Origin: Salvia splendens
Taxonomy: Eukaryota; Streptophyta; Magnoliopsida; Lamiales; Lamiaceae
Assembly (NCBI RefSeq): GCF_004379255.2
Contig: NC_056046.1
Location: 5,332,001 to 5,396,000, forward strand
Reading direction: 5' to 3'
DNA length: 64,000 nucleotides
A program made the translations under genes and the position numbers. Below, in pieces: positions 45,512-57,960 of this stretch. Numbering within the stretch: the first letter of the stretch is position 1; the number at the start of each line of letters is the position of its first letter. The notes under the pieces are model-generated. The model had not been told where the DNA came from. It worked only from the letters and a program-made list of their open reading frames with translations, and made no database searches.

Positions 45512-46720
45512 ATGGGTATTCAAATCAGCCGAATCAACCGAGGCCGCAGCGATTCCCTCCGCCCGCAGCCACACCCGCCGCCGCCTCGAACCATCTCAGA
45601 CCCCACCCCGAATGCTTCCACTACCTCCTCAGCAGCCCCCGACCTTACCTTCTACGAAGCCGCCTGCCTCTCCGATCCACAACTCCGGAGCTTCGACTCC
45701 TCCGTCCAGCTCCGCACCACCCGCGCCATCAACTCCATCGCCCTTGCCCTCGACTCCCGCGCCGTCTCCCTCGATTCCCTCAGCCAGGTCACCGAATGCC
45801 TCCTCGAGACCAACCAGGAAGTCGTCAAAATCATCCTCCACAACAAGCGCGACGTCTGGAACAATCCCGAACTGTCCGATCTCGTCGACGATTACTTCGA
45901 AAACAGCCTCCTAACCCTAGATTTCTGCACCGCGCTCGACGCCTGCCTCAAGCGCGCCGGCCACATCGAGTCGATCGTCAATGTAGCCCTGAGGAAGTTC
46001 CAGGAGGAGCACTACGGCGCCGCCGAGGAGAGGAATTACGCCAGAACTCTCGAGGAATTGAGCAATTTCAGAGCGGCGGGCGATCCATTCACGGAGGAGA
46101 TTTTTAGGGCTTTCAATTCGATCCACTCGCGGCAGTCTCAGATGCTCGAGAGATTGCACGCGAAGAAGCGGAAGCTCGATCGTAAGCTGAAGCGGCTCAA
46201 GGCGTGGAGACGAGTCTCGAACGTGATATTCGTAGCAGCTTTTGCCTCGGTGCTGATATGTTCTGTGGTGGCCGCCGCCGTGTCTGCTCCGCCGGTGGTG
46301 ACGGCTCTAGCAGCTGCAGCCGCCGTGCCCCTGGGCTCGATGGGGAAATGGCTGAACTCACTGTGGAAGAACTACGAGAGGGATTTGAGGGGACAGACAG
46401 AGATACTCACCTCAATGCAGATAGGGAGCTACATAGCGTTGAATGATTTGGATAGTATAAAGAGGCTGGTGGAGAAGTTTCAGATAGTGATCGAGTCGTT
46501 GCTGGCGAATGCTGAGTTTGCAATGAGAGGGGACGAGGCGGTGGTGGTGGCGGTGGATGAGATCAGGCAGCAGGTGGATAGCTTCATCAAGACTATACAG
46601 GAGCTCCGAGACAGAGCCAACAAGTGCACGCAAGAGACGAGGATGGCCCGGACTTTGATACTGCGGAAGATCATGAATCATCCCTCGGGCTCCAATCAAG
46701 ATATTGATATGTTTTCATGA
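45512..46720 (+). CDS. UPF0496 (DUF677) family membrane protein
   Basis: Plant-specific family of largely unknown function, related in layout to proteins such as BYPASS1. It is intronless, 402 residues, ATG at 45512. Order: Pro-rich N-terminus; DUF677 helical region beginning DLTFYEAACLSDPQLRSFD (about 44-63) and continuing through LLETNQEVVKIILHNKRDVW; a Lys/Arg-rich coiled coil LHAKKRKLDRKLKRLKAWRR (about 215-234); a hydrophobic hairpin of two membrane segments (about 236-275); and a helical C-terminus. The start MGIQIS has Gly2 and Ser6, the N-myristoylation pattern, so membrane tethering is possible (inference). The frame could start 24 bp upstream at a CTG, but the ATG fits the family better. 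Confidence 0.9.
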   Translation: MGIQISRINRGRSDSLRPQPHPPPPRTISDPTPNASTTSSAAPDLTFYEAACLSDPQLRSFDSSVQLRTTRAINSIALALDSRAVSLDSLSQVTECLLETNQEVVKIILHNKRDVWNNPELSDLVDDYFENSLLTLDFCTALDACLKRAGHIESIVNVALRKFQEEHYGAAEERNYARTLEELSNFRAAGDPFTEEIFRAFNSIHSRQSQMLERLHAKKRKLDRKLKRLKAWRRVSNVIFVAAFASVLICSVVAAAVSAPPVVTALAAAAAVPLGSMGKWLNSLWKNYERDLRGQTEILTSMQIGSYIALNDLDSIKRLVEKFQIVIESLLANAEFAMRGDEAVVVAVDEIRQQVDSFIKTIQELRDRANKCTQETRMARTLILRKIMNHPSGSNQDIDMFS

Positions 46721-47874
46721 CTGAAGTAGAGAGGAATCAGCAGTCTATGAGCTAGCTAATTATGTGCATTGTGAAATATACATGTCCTGATAAATAAGGG
46801 CTGGGCATAGATACCTATATATTGGCCTTATTCTTGTAAGGCATAGAGTTGTCACACATGTTACTAGGAAGATGACTGGATACTACATAGTATATACTGT
46901 ACTATATTTTAAATTATTTCATTGAATAATATGACTTGGTTTTGCATAATGATTGGGCAAAGAGCAGTCGTTTGAATTCCTCAAGATCAACTGAGCTATG
47001 TAGTGTTGGAAAGTTGCAAACAAGAGAGTGGCATTTGGCAGCAAGCATGATGAGATTGTTGGAAAGTTGATCAACAAGAGAGATGGTGATCTATCTCTCT
47101 AGTCAAGTTTTCTTTGAAGTTTGCTCAAATTGTGTTAAAGCGAGTATCATTGATTTATTATCAAAGCATCTTCCAATATGAGAATTGGTCTTTGTAGTCT
47201 CTGCTTGAGCTAAGTGTGTATCTATGATATAGGAAATAGAAGATGAAATACAGTTGGTTGTTATAGATTGCATTGCTTCTGATCACTTCTCAAAAGACTA
47301 ATTTAGGAAATGGAAAAGGCAGTAACTACTTATGATAAGAGTGAAAGAGGAAAGCTAGAATCTTTTTAGATGAGAAATGATGCAGTCAGGCTTTGCTAAA
47401 TGAGAACGCTACTAGTTTCTGGTTAGACAAGAAAAGGTGAAAGAAGGAGATCGTGGAAAAGAATTGAGTGAGAAAATGTTGCACTGCCTAGGTTGGTATT
47501 GTTTGTAGATTGCAGGGTTTATTACATTTCCTTGGAGAGAGAGATCAAGAAAATGTGGTTGCTTATAATTGGCATGATACAGTATCTAACTCTGATTGCA
47601 ACTTCATGGATCATCTAACTTTGATCTTCTCTGCTCTTCACATATTTCAAAACAAAATTTAAAAACGAAGTTTCAGTTTTTTGCAGCTATCTCATGGTAA
47701 AAAAAATCGGGATTTCCATGTGTTAATTTTAATGAGGTGACACATACATGAACTAAATACTAGTAGCATTGTATTTATTTATGAAATTACAAAAGTAAAA
47801 AGCAAAAAATAAATGAAAGAAAAGCCTATACCCCAACCCTATTAAAAATTAAAATCATGTTCTCTATCAACTAC
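46721..47874. other. Intergenic region downstream of the UPF0496 gene
   Basis: 3' UTR followed by about 1 kb of ordinary sequence. No gene is recognised. A short partial repeat around GGAAAGTTG (47008 and 47059) may be a local duplication. Confidence 0.45.
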
Positions 47875-47877
47875 TTA

Positions 47878-48888
47878 GGCCACCCGCAACGCGTTACGCG
47901 GGTGGCTCGAGTCCCGTCCCTCCGTGACGAGACGGGCGCGGGACGCGTTGCAGCGTCCCGTCCCGTCACCATCTCGCCGAGACAGCGCGCGAGCTGTCTC
48001 GCCACGCGCTTGCGCGAGGTGGCGCGCTCCGGGGCGATGCGTGACGCCCACTCGCCGGCCCGCGAGTGGGTTTCATCACGCTAACGCAATAAATTATTTT
48101 TTAAAAAATTTGAATTTAATAAAAAAAATTAAAATTCGAAAACGGTAATATTTACCATTTTCGACCGTTTTCCCTTTTTTTAATTTTTTTAAATTTTTTT
48201 ATTCTATAAATACTCTTATTTCATCCTCATTTCACACACAAACACACATCTAATCCTCTCAAATCATCTATTTTATTCTTCTCTCAAAGTTAATCGATCT
48301 AATTGATCCATTTGAGCAAATGCGTCGAATAATGGAAGAATCATTTGAAGAAGATCGACGCCGGGAGGCAGAGGAAGCCGCGCCGCCCCAAAGATGCTCC
48401 CGGACTTACATCCATCGTAACCGGGAGGAAGCCGCCGCAAGGTTAGTACGCGACTACTTCTGCGATAACCCGGTATGGGGAGATACCTACTTCCGTCGCC
48501 GTTTCCGCATGCGGCGATCGCTATTTCTCCACATCACGGAATTTTTATGGTCAATAATTTGCATTTTAATTTCTAATATTTTAAATTATGTCTCTTTTTT
48601 ATTTATTTTGCCACGAATTTAATTATGTATTTTTTTAGGATTTTAACTTATATTTTTATTTTATTTAATGAAGTGTGTTTTTTATTAATTGAATTTGTTG
48701 GAAATAAAAATAAAAAATGAAATTGAATGAATAGTAATTTAATAGACGATTAAGAGACGGATAAGAGATTGAGGGTTGCATGTTCCGTCTCTTAGTTAAA
48801 AGATTGAGTAAAAAAATACAGTGCGACCCATGAATAGTAATTTAAGATACGGTTAATGGACGGATAAGAGACAGCGTTGCAGATGGTC
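47878..48888 (+). mobile_element. Internally deleted PIF/Harbinger element, 1,011 bp
   Basis: Inverted ends: left GGCCACCCGCAACGCGTTAC, right (reversed) GACCATCTGCAACGCTGTCTC. TTA target duplications are at 47875-47877 and 48889-48891. The interior holds only the first part of a transposase gene; the rest has been lost. The left 200 bp are GC-rich, the remainder AT-rich. Confidence 0.88.
48320..48541 (+). pseudogene. N-terminal fragment of a PIF/Harbinger transposase
   Basis: About 74 codons starting MRRIMEESFEEDRRRE. They contain RTYIHRNREEAAARLVRDYF, then DNPVWGDTYFRRRFRMRRSLFL, the hallmark start of ALP1/Harbinger DDE nucleases. After HITE the sequence turns AT-rich and non-coding. The DDE catalytic domain is missing, so the product cannot be active. 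Confidence 0.85.
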
Positions 48889-48891
48889 TTA

Positions 48892-50381
48892 CCTCATCCC
48901 TGCACCATGTTGACAAGTCATCTACCGAATCTACCTGTTGACAAGTCATCAACAATAGTCAAACTCAAATCCCTCCTCTCAATCCACCCAGAAATACTCT
49001 TCTCCACCCTCCACCTCATCCAAATCCTCTCCGGCCAGATCACCAGATGATGAGTTGTACTTATATTTTCCCACAAATTAACTATTGTCCATATATTTTA
49101 ATTTAAGTTAATGAAAACAATAAAGACGACAATATACCTTCGAAATTTTATGGACCGGTAATATGCTCCTATAAATATATTCCCTCTCCCTTGTTAAGTA
49201 ATGAGTTAATTTTTGACATGTTTGTTTTATTTTTTTTAATAAAAATTAAATCAATGGGAATTCTGAAAATAAGAGAAGTAATATGAATTTCGCTACTAAT
49301 ATTATTTTAATTATTTGACCAAAATACATACTGTGATACTCCTATATATTATTAACATGACATCAGTTGGGCTAGAGAAGAATAAAGCCCAACAAAGAAA
49401 AGAAAAAAGAAAATTGCAATACAAGAGGAAAAAAATGGAAGAAGGAAGCCGTAGCCGCAGCTTCTTCTTTGAAAACCAAGTGTAATTGTTCCTCCTTCTC
49501 CACGCTCAACAACCGATCAACTCCCTTCTAGCTCACCTTCAAACGGAAGCAACGGCAAAACACAATCCCCCAGTTCCCTAGGACTACTCAAAACGACCCG
49601 CTACATTGTTCATGAATAAGCAGGTATCCGAAAGTCCCCAATCTTTCATTTATTAATCTGTTTCTTTTTCAAATTTTTAATTGTGAAAAGCTCCGAGTAA
49701 TCAAGATTAGTTGTTATGCTTTTGATGACAATGGAAATGAAACATATGTGACTTGATTTTTGCTTGGATATGGTTCAGCTTAAGATTGTAAATTAACTGT
49801 TGTTGTTTTGAGGTTACTAGAGAATAGAGGAAGAACACTTAATAGAGGTATTCTTTCAAGAAATATGCATAAAGAAAGATATGCTTCGTCTTCCTTTTGT
49901 GATCACAGTAAACGTTCTCTCTTTTTAAAAATTGTTCCAATTTGGCCTGATAGCCAGTAAAATGTTGGAGAATTTGGCCTAAAAGGCCAACCCCGGCAAT
50001 CTTTTGATAATTCCAATAAATACTAACCAGCAATATTATGGTGTTGTTTGAATTACCTTCTGCAGCTTAAATTGTAATGCCATAAATGAAGAGTATGTTC
50101 AAGTACCAATGTATAGTTGAAATTAGCTTCTTTTTTTCCAAAGTTTATTTGTTTCTGTGTGCTTCTTCTTTCAGTTTTGTTCACGACATCCGCCTTCTGC
50201 GGCTCTTCCAGCACTACTCTCATCGGGCCACCACCTTCGTCCTGTTATTTTCTAATATTTCTCCTCTTGCTCTTTTGAAGGGTAATGTTGGAGAAAGTTT
50301 TCCTGTTTTCAGAGTGCTTTTAACTGTCACTCTTGATTAATGGCTGCGTCCTATTAAGGAATTCCCTAGAGTGGTCTCCCT
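48892..50381. other. Intergenic region and leader of the PPR gene
   Basis: No gene is called. A pyrimidine-rich stretch at 48940-49030 could be a fragment of something coding but is not recognised. Around 49440-49630 the sequence looks like a first non-coding exon ending GAATAAGCAG|GTATCC, and 50170-50380 like a second leader exon of the PPR gene. Confidence 0.45.
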
Positions 50382-52995
50382 ATGTTTTCTTTGAATGTTT
50401 TCCGTCAATTCCTCAAAACGATTCCCCCTTTCTTGAATCCAGTGATCTCTAGGGCTTTTACCTCACAGAAACATATCCAGCAGAGAAAACGTGTAAAATA
50501 TTCCAGTCCAAAAAATAAAAAATCTCCTACCTCTGAATCATCAACCAAGAAGCATGATGTGGAGACAGAAAATTATGCAAGACAAAGAATCACCAAAATC
50601 TACAACATTTTGAAGTACTCAACCTGGGATTCTGCTAAAGAACAGCTGGAAAACCTCTCTGTGAAATGGGATTCCTACACTGTCAACCAAGTCCTCAAGA
50701 CTCACCCTCCAATGGAAAAAGCTTGGCTCTTTTTCAACTGGGCTGCCAGCAGGAAAAATTTCAGGCATGATCACTATACCTACACTACTATGATTGATAT
50801 TTTTGGGGAGGCGAGGCGGATTTCTTCGATGATGTATGTTTTCAATCAAATGAAGGAGAAAGGGATCAAGATTGATGTTGTTACGTACACTTCGCTGATG
50901 CATTGGATATCAAATGATGGGGATGTTGATGGAGCAATTGATTTGTGGAAGGAGATGAGGGTGAAGGGTTGTCGACCGACTGTTGTTTCGTACACTGCGT
51001 ACATGAAGATTTTGTTGGATAGTAAAAGAGTGGATGTAGCAACTGGTGTCTACAAAGAGATGCTGGAGTCTGGCCTGTCGCCAAATTGTCACACATACAC
51101 GGTTCTTATGGAGTATCTTGCATCTTCTGGTGAGTGAGCTGCGTTCATATGCTTATACAGTCTTTGTTTATATGTTCTGATTGTTCTTGATGTTCATTTC
51201 ATTATAGGATATGTGCCTTCTATATTACTTTATCACAAACATTTTATGAGCTTTGTCATTATCATGGTAAAATTTCTGGAAATGTATAATCTGATTAATT
51301 TTCACTTATTAAGAAATAGAAAAACAGCATTAAGTGTGACCACTCTGCATTTCATTTCACAGATTTTTCCTTAGCTAAATCATCTCATGAAATTGGCATA
51401 CCATTCATCTTAGGCATAATAATGGATGGGATGTTCAATGGAATGCTTTCTGAATTTGAGGATTTTTACCAACTACTAGTACTATTTATTTGGCTTATTT
51501 GAAATTGTGGCTCAAATGCAATGCAGAGTTTGCCTTCCAGACTTGATAGCTACCCTGTATCACTTGAACTCTTAAGTTCTAACTTCTAAGATAACCTCTT
51601 ACATGTTTCTTTCTTGTTTGAATGATTTGTAAAATAGTTACACTATGCACATCAATATCTTACACAAGGAATGAAAAACACTAGTATTATAATTTGCTGA
51701 CCCCTCTCTGTAGCCACCTGCAGACAAATGCCACAGTTTCTTCGATGCAGGTTGTTTTCGGGTAGAAAATTTGTATACGTTCCAGTTGGGTTTGGTGGAA
51801 TTGTCTGGTAGAAGTCTAGAAAGCATGGAATCTCATAATAACAGGAAGTGTGTTGTAATTTTCTAATATATAGAGGGATCATGTTATGACTTGTAGGAAA
51901 TCATGTTATGACATCATTGCATGAAAATGTTAGATATCCCGTAGCTTTATTATCTAGTAAATGATTCAAAGGTGTTCTTATTTTTTTGTTTCAGGTAAGT
52001 TTTCTGAAGCCATTGAGATATTTTACAAAATGCAAGATGCAGGTGTGCTACCTGATAAAGCTACATGCAATATCTTAATTGAAATCTGTTGTACCAGTGG
52101 GGAAATATGGGCAATGGTGAAAATTCTTGAATTCATGAAGGAAAATTTCTTAGTCCTCCGAAATCCTGTTTATCAAAAAGCACTTAAATCTTTTAAATTT
52201 GCTGGGGAGAGCGACACACTTCTGAGGCAAGTCAATCGGCACTTCTCTGCAGAGTACTCTGATGAAGATGATATAGTGTTGCACAATAGTGAAATCGGTG
52301 TGGAGAATGGCCTTGTATTGAACTTCATGAATAAGAAGAATCTTGTTGCTATTGACTCTTTGCTTACTGACATGGCGGATGAGGGTGTTCAGTTACACTG
52401 TAAGGTGGTCTCAGATATTATTGAGGTAAACATTGCTCGTCAAAGACAAGATGGAGCTTTATTGGCATATGATTATAGTGTGAAATGGGGCATAAATATT
52501 GAAAGAAGTGCCTATCTTGCTTTAATAGGTTTCTCAATTAGAGCAAATTCATTCAACAAAGTGGTGGAGATTGTTGAGAAAATGGTAAAGCAAGGTCTTT
52601 CTCTTGGCACACAGCTGAATTCTCTTTTGATATATCGTCTTGGCTGTGGAAGAGAAGTTGCTTCTGCTGAGAAAGTGTTTGATTTGTTGCCAGACAAAGA
52701 GAAGAGTAGTGCTGAATATACAGCTTTGATTAGTGCTTACTTCTCTTGTGGGAATGCCAGCAAGGGACTCGAAACATTCAACATTATGAAAAGCAAGTGT
52801 GTAAAAGTTGCCTTGGGAACTTATTGTGTCGTGGTAGCGGGTCTTGAAAAATGTGGTAAGGCTCGTGAGCTAGAGCACTACAGGAAAGAAAAGAAGAGTC
52901 TGGAAGTGGAAAGGTGCTCCACAAATATTTCAATGGAGGAAACCATATGTAATCTTTTATTTGCTGGGGATTTTATAACTCGTCGTGCTCGATAA
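50382..52995 (+). CDS. P-class pentatricopeptide repeat (PPR) protein, organellar
   Basis: RNA-binding helical repeat protein for organelle RNA processing, stability or translation. Two exons, 50382-51129 and 51995-52995, join in phase 1 across an 865-nt GT-AG intron, giving 582 residues. The N-terminus (MFSLNVFRQFLKTIPPFLNP, then VISRAF) is basic and hydroxyl-rich without acids, like a mitochondrial presequence. At least five 35-residue P-type repeats run from about 129 to 303 (HYTYTTMIDIFGEARRISSM, DVVTYTSLMHWISNDGDVDG, TVVSYTAYMKILLDSKRVDV, NCHTYTVLMEYLASSGKFSE, DKATCNILIEICCTSGEIW). The C-terminal half has more degenerate repeats. No E, DYW or SMR domain is seen. The intron falls inside a repeat, which is uncommon in mostly intronless PPR genes. 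Confidence 0.9.
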
Positions 52996-53294
52996 GATAT
53001 ACCTCCTGTAGACATAGTTTATAACCTGGGATTTGGTGTGCTGCAATTGATTAATCTACTGATGCCAAGATTCAAAAAACAATCCGCTTTCTTGGCAATG
53101 CCTTTAGTCTACAAACAGTCCTAGGAGGAACTTTTTGTAAGGTCTCTTTCTTTAGCTGATATACATGATGAGCATAATGCATTTTGTAAAAAATAGGTTT
53201 GTTATTTTATTTTGATAGATAATGGCAACTTGCAATCATGCGGCTGCCCAGCAGAGTGATGGTTTTTTGAGTTACTTGTGTTTGAAATATAATA

Positions 53295-53517
53295 CTCCCT
53301 TTGTCCCACAAGAGTATGCACACTTGGTTGAGCACGGGTTTTAGTGCACAATTGGTAAAGTAATAGAGAGATAGAAAGAAAAAAAAGTAATTGAAGTATT
53401 GTTAGTGGAGAATGAGTCTCATCTCATTAGAGAGAAAAGAGTTTCCAAAAATAGGAAGTGCATACTCTTATGGGACAGACTAGAAAGGAAATAGTGCATA
53501 CTCTGGGACGGAGGGAG
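53295..53517. mobile_element. Stowaway MITE, 223 bp
   Basis: Ends CTCCCTTTGTCCCACAAGAG and, reversed, CTCCCTCCGTCCCAGAGTAT, with TA duplications at 53293-53294 and 53518-53519. Non-coding. It is inserted about 300 bp after the PPR stop codon. Confidence 0.9.
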
Positions 53518-53640
53518 TACTAAATAGCATGAAACAACTAATATGAGTCTTTTGTTTTTCATTTTCATTCCATGTGATTGGCTGGATGTAGTGGAGAATG
53601 TAATGATGGGCTTTTTTGAGTGTAGGTATCCATATATTAC

Positions 53641-53772
53641 AGAGATCTCAGTGGTTGGGATTAAGTAAAAGGATGGAATTTTCTTGGCTGCTAATATGGG
53701 AGGTTTAGAGATCTCAGTGGTTGGGGTTAAGTAAAAGGATGGAATTTTCTTGGCTGCTACTATGGGAGGTTG
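53641..53772. repeat. 66-bp tandem duplication
   Basis: Two adjacent 66-bp copies starting AGAGATCTCAGTGGTTGGG (53641 and 53707) differ at only a few bases, so the duplication is recent. Confidence 0.85.
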
Positions 53773-56423
53773 ACTCTAAAACATGCATCTCTAAGTTATA
53801 TCTGTGAAATTCATTTTTAAGATTGTTTATTTACTCAAAATGCCTATGGCGCATGAATACAAGTTCTGAAGCTAACCTTGTAGCATAGAAAAAGCTTTTG
53901 GTCCGTAGAAACAATAAGCTATTTTGATCTCCTTTTTCGATTGTTGTTGATTCCAGACCTTATTTTTTTCTCTGTGAATGTGTGTTATTGCCCTCGTAGA
54001 ATCTAAGTTATTAGTCTGAATTCTGAAAGCTTACATTTCTAATAGATATGGTGTAGTTGCACAATAGGTTCAGGGTTCAATATTCACTGTTCTAGTGATG
54101 CTAGATGTTGAAAAAATGTGATGCTGATCTCATAGTTTGCTTCATTCTCTGGTTGATTTTACGATTTTGGTCCATTAGTACATGGTAGTTGCTTACTTGC
54201 TTCTGATAGCTTCCTTGCTTAAAATACTTATTCTCGTACCATTGGTATGACCGGACATATTGGTCTATACTTCTTTACAAGTCTGGAAAGACTAAAGTCG
54301 GTGTGGGAAAACATTTTGTTATTGGTGGTAGTGACAAAATCGCTGATTTCCAAAAGATCATGTGGTATCTTGATGAGCTTATGTAAGGCATCTCTGTGAC
54401 TGGGAATACTCTTTAAACCGACTCCAGTTGTATATACTGCTTTAGTTTTCTTAGAATGCTCATTTTGCTTTGCTTTAGGCATCTCTGTGACTGAGAAAAC
54501 AATACTCTCAATTCTACATCTCAGTGTATAGATAAAACTTGAAGTCCAGGATAAAATTGGTTCCTGCGTTCTTACAATAATATTCGTCTCTATTCAAAAA
54601 GTGTTCTAGATTGCAAAGATGACAGAGGTGGGCGTCGCGGTTTCTCAGCCATACTTATCAGTTAGTGGTAGTTCTATTGGTTCTCATATCATTGTGTAAG
54701 ATATACAGACCTACTTATAGTGTTCCTTATCTTCAATGATAGGGGACTGATTTGCTGCGAGTTAGAAGTTGAGGCTTGAGTTTTGAGGACCTCTCCCTGG
54801 CTACGACACCGGTGCTTTGTAGGCTGAGGCATCAGTTCGAAACCTAATTCGATCATCCTTTTGTTGTAGTGGTTGTAAATCCATCAAATAGCATCAATGT
54901 TAATATCAATAGATGAGTGTTGATGCAAACCCCTTATCAAGATTTGATTTGATTTGATTTATGGTGGATACTTTTGTACCCTATGTATGATCGAAGGTAC
55001 ATACTGTAGAAGGATGTGAAATGGGTCTTTGAAAAAAAAGAGAAAAAAGTAGTAGGATGTGAAATGATAGAAATAGGGAATTGAATTAGGGAATTACAAA
55101 TTTTATTGGACCACAGCTCTTAGATAACTACTCTACTTTGCATGGTGTTGAGTATCGTTTCCAGAATATATGCATTGCTTCCTAAATTATGTGCAAAAAC
55201 GAAGCTATCTAACTCACCACCATCAATTTTCCCCACCAATATTCCAAATAATTCCTCTCCCAAAAGGCTTAAATTATGAACCTATCTAAATATCCACTAT
55301 TCTGATTTCTTCACTTTTCTGTAATGTAGAATTTATTCCAGATTTTATTTTTTTGGTGAGGGCATTTCGCATGTTTGAAAATAATATTCCAATTTGATAG
55401 TACATTTTGCTAAATCAAACACAAATATATTGATTTAAAGTTATGTTTTTAATTATAAAAAACATACATAAGTATTTAAGTGATAAATAAAAACAAGATG
55501 GTAAACAACGTGAAAGTTTAGGTATCATCCAAATCCATTTATAATAGTAATAAAATCCCCAGATAAAAAAGAAAAAAGAATCGGCTCATGACGACGAATC
55601 CACTGAGAATTTATCTTACAAGATAATTGATAATTTAAAGAATAAAATTTTGAAACCTACGACTAAATGTGTAGTGGATTTATTCCTCTGTCTAATATTC
55701 CAATAAAACTATCACTTGTAGTATTATTGTATATATTCCGCAAAGTATTACGATTCTGGTAAGCCCTTTGATGTATTTTATCTTAATTTGTTTTATTAAA
55801 AATATGAAGTGTTATAAGCCGCTGGTTTTGAAGTGTCCGTTTTAATTCATACATATCCACATTTTATTAAATTTAATAACTTGTAAGTAAATGAACTAAT
55901 TCAAGGATGCTACCGAATAATGAGGAGAATTTTGGCGTCATGTAATATTTAGTATTGCAGTAGTAGTATTTTTTATACGTTTGACTCGTTTTTTTAACAA
56001 TATTATTTTTATTACATGTGGTGCATAGGGGCAGCAATTTATTAGTATTTTCGGTTTATGGCATGATATGGGAGCCACAATTTACTTATGCCACCTTCGT
56101 TTTGCGTGTAAATATATGTATTTCACATCATAAGGAGTTTCTTTTATTTAATAATACACCATATAACATCTCTACTATACCCCAATTACTAATAGTTATG
56201 TTATGTTATGTTAATCCTATTTTGGATCGCATCCCCAATTAGTAATAGTTATATTAATCTATTTTGGATCGTCCACAAATATTAGTCATACAAAATTCAT
56301 CTCAAATAAGATAGGTCTCATTATCTAACGACATACCCATAATCATTTTAATTTGTCTCCACCTCTATCTTATTAATTTTTGTATTTAAATTTGCACAGT
56401 CAAAATTAATAAATTATTGTAGT

Positions 56424-57945
56424 TGATGGAGCTAGTATTATTTTGCAAACCAGAGGTGTCCAACATAACAAGGATGTTGGTATGAATGCTAAATGTGTGA
56501 TGATTTGAGTGAGCCAGTGATGTGGATAATACTGGTTTGTAAAACAGATCAATTTCGCACGCAAGTTCAATTTAATTACCCAAATATTATCACTAACTGC
56601 AAGAATACAGCTTCGTGTGTAGTATTTTAGGTGTCGATCCACAGGGAAGGGAATGATTATTAAAACTTAACACTAAACAAAGCATAAAAAGGTTCGATTT
56701 TTGGTTTTGATGATTAATGACACTAAGTTAACAAACTAACTACGCAAGGATTTTAAACACGAGAAAAACAGGTCACTCCAAGTTGCTCCTTAGACTCGAA
56801 TCATTCTACACATTTATCACACACAAATTTGGGATTAACTTATCAACCTAATCGCGTGCACTGAACATGTCTACGACGTATAGTTCATAGTCAGCTGAAC
56901 ACTTGTTCCATGAACCAATTTTCAACGACATTTAATTCCTGCAGATGCGCGGGAACGAACGTCGTCTACTATAATCACTTACCTAATCCACTATCAATTT
57001 ATCCCCTGAACAGTTCTAATTTGATAGCAAACAATTGATTAATCCATCCATGTCTATGTTAAAGAGACAATAAACAAGGATTAGATATCTATCACAAAAG
57101 ATGCCTCTAAAGTAATAGAATTACGCATTAAACACAATCAATGATATCAAACATGAGTTCAAAAGTGTAGAAGCATTCTAACGAGTCTAATTCACAACTT
57201 GGAGCAACAAATGAGCCTAGCCTTGATACATGATAAATTCAATGATTAAAACCGTAGAAGGCATGCTCTTTCGGAGTAGAATTGGATGGCGGAGTCGGAT
57301 CGTCGGAGTGTCGGGTAGATTTTCCTCCTTCTCTTCTCTTCTTCCTTCTTCTCCGTTCTGTCCTCCTTCTTCTCCGTTCTGTCCTCCCTTCTCTGTCCAA
57401 ATCCTTTCTCTTTTTATTTTCTCAGCAAAACTGCCGAGAAAACTGCTGAAATGCAGTTGAACCACCAAACGCCCGACCGGGCGAAATTAGAAGGGATAAT
57501 CGCCCGACCGGGCGAAAGGCTTCTGGAGGTATCGTGGGGAAACGCCCGACCGGGCGTTTTGTGTCGTCAATAATCGCCCGACCGGGCGAACTTTCTGGAA
57601 TCCTCATGCGTAACGCCCGACCGGGCGAACTTAGAAGGACCAATCGCCCGACCGGGCGATATGCTTCTGCATGGCTTCGCGGGAGACGCCCGACCGGGCG
57701 TTTAGTTGAAATCAGAACGCCCGACCGGGCGAACTTTCTGGACTCCGCATGCACAAAATGGAAACGCCCGATCGGGCGTTTAGCAACATCAAAACGCCCG
57801 ACCGGGCGAACTCTCTGGAATCTCAGCTATGCATTTCCGACGAACTTCCAGCTTCTAACACCCGAAACTACACTCAAAGCACGACTTGGTGAGTTATAAT
57901 TAACATGAAATCCGGGGTAAAGAATAGGAAATAAGCTTCGCATCA
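56424..57945 (-). repeat. 3' LTR of the Athila element, about 1.5 kb
   Basis: On the minus strand it starts TGATGCGAAGC directly after the polypurine tract, a typical Athila LTR start. It contains the palindrome array at 57470-57808 (U3) and, further on, a GTCGATCCACAGGG-type motif (56634-56650) often seen near Athila LTR 3' parts. The lower boundary is tentative because the second LTR is not in the window. Confidence 0.6.
57470..57808 (-). repeat. Array of ten 14-bp GC palindromes in the Athila LTR
   Basis: CGCCCGACCGGGCG occurs at 57470, 57501, 57543, 57575, 57613, 57645, 57687, 57719 and 57795. At 57765 the variant CGCCCGATCGGGCG is a perfect palindrome. Start-to-start distances are 31, 42, 32, 38, 32, 42, 32, 46 and 30 bp, a short/long alternation. 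The intervening DNA repeats loosely every fourth site (about 144 bp). Each site can form a six-base-pair hairpin or act as a dimer binding site. Confidence 0.9.
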
Positions 57946-57960
57946 AATACCCCCAAACTT
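57946..57960 (-). other. Polypurine tract of the Athila element
   Basis: On the minus strand AAGTTTGGGGGTATT immediately precedes the LTR start TGATGCG. The same motif with GGGGG is the usual Athila second-strand primer site. Confidence 0.7.

Larger units (their letters stand above)
52996..56423. other. Intergenic region between the PPR gene and the Athila element
   Basis: 3' UTR, a Stowaway MITE (53295-53517), a 66-bp tandem duplication (53641-53772), and then AT-rich DNA. Around 56185-56275 there is an imperfect duplication around AGTAATAGTTAT and TATTTTGGATCG. No further gene is recognised. Confidence 0.5.

Noticed and set aside
54228..54482. 84-codon minus-strand frame after the PPR gene
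   Set aside because: No motif, no supporting promoter or codon pattern; it looks like chance openness.
57470..57808. CRISPR-like look of repeated GC palindromes with spacers
   Set aside because: Intervals are short, uneven and mutually similar, there are no cas genes, and the array lies in a plant LTR. It is a retrotransposon repeat array, not a CRISPR.
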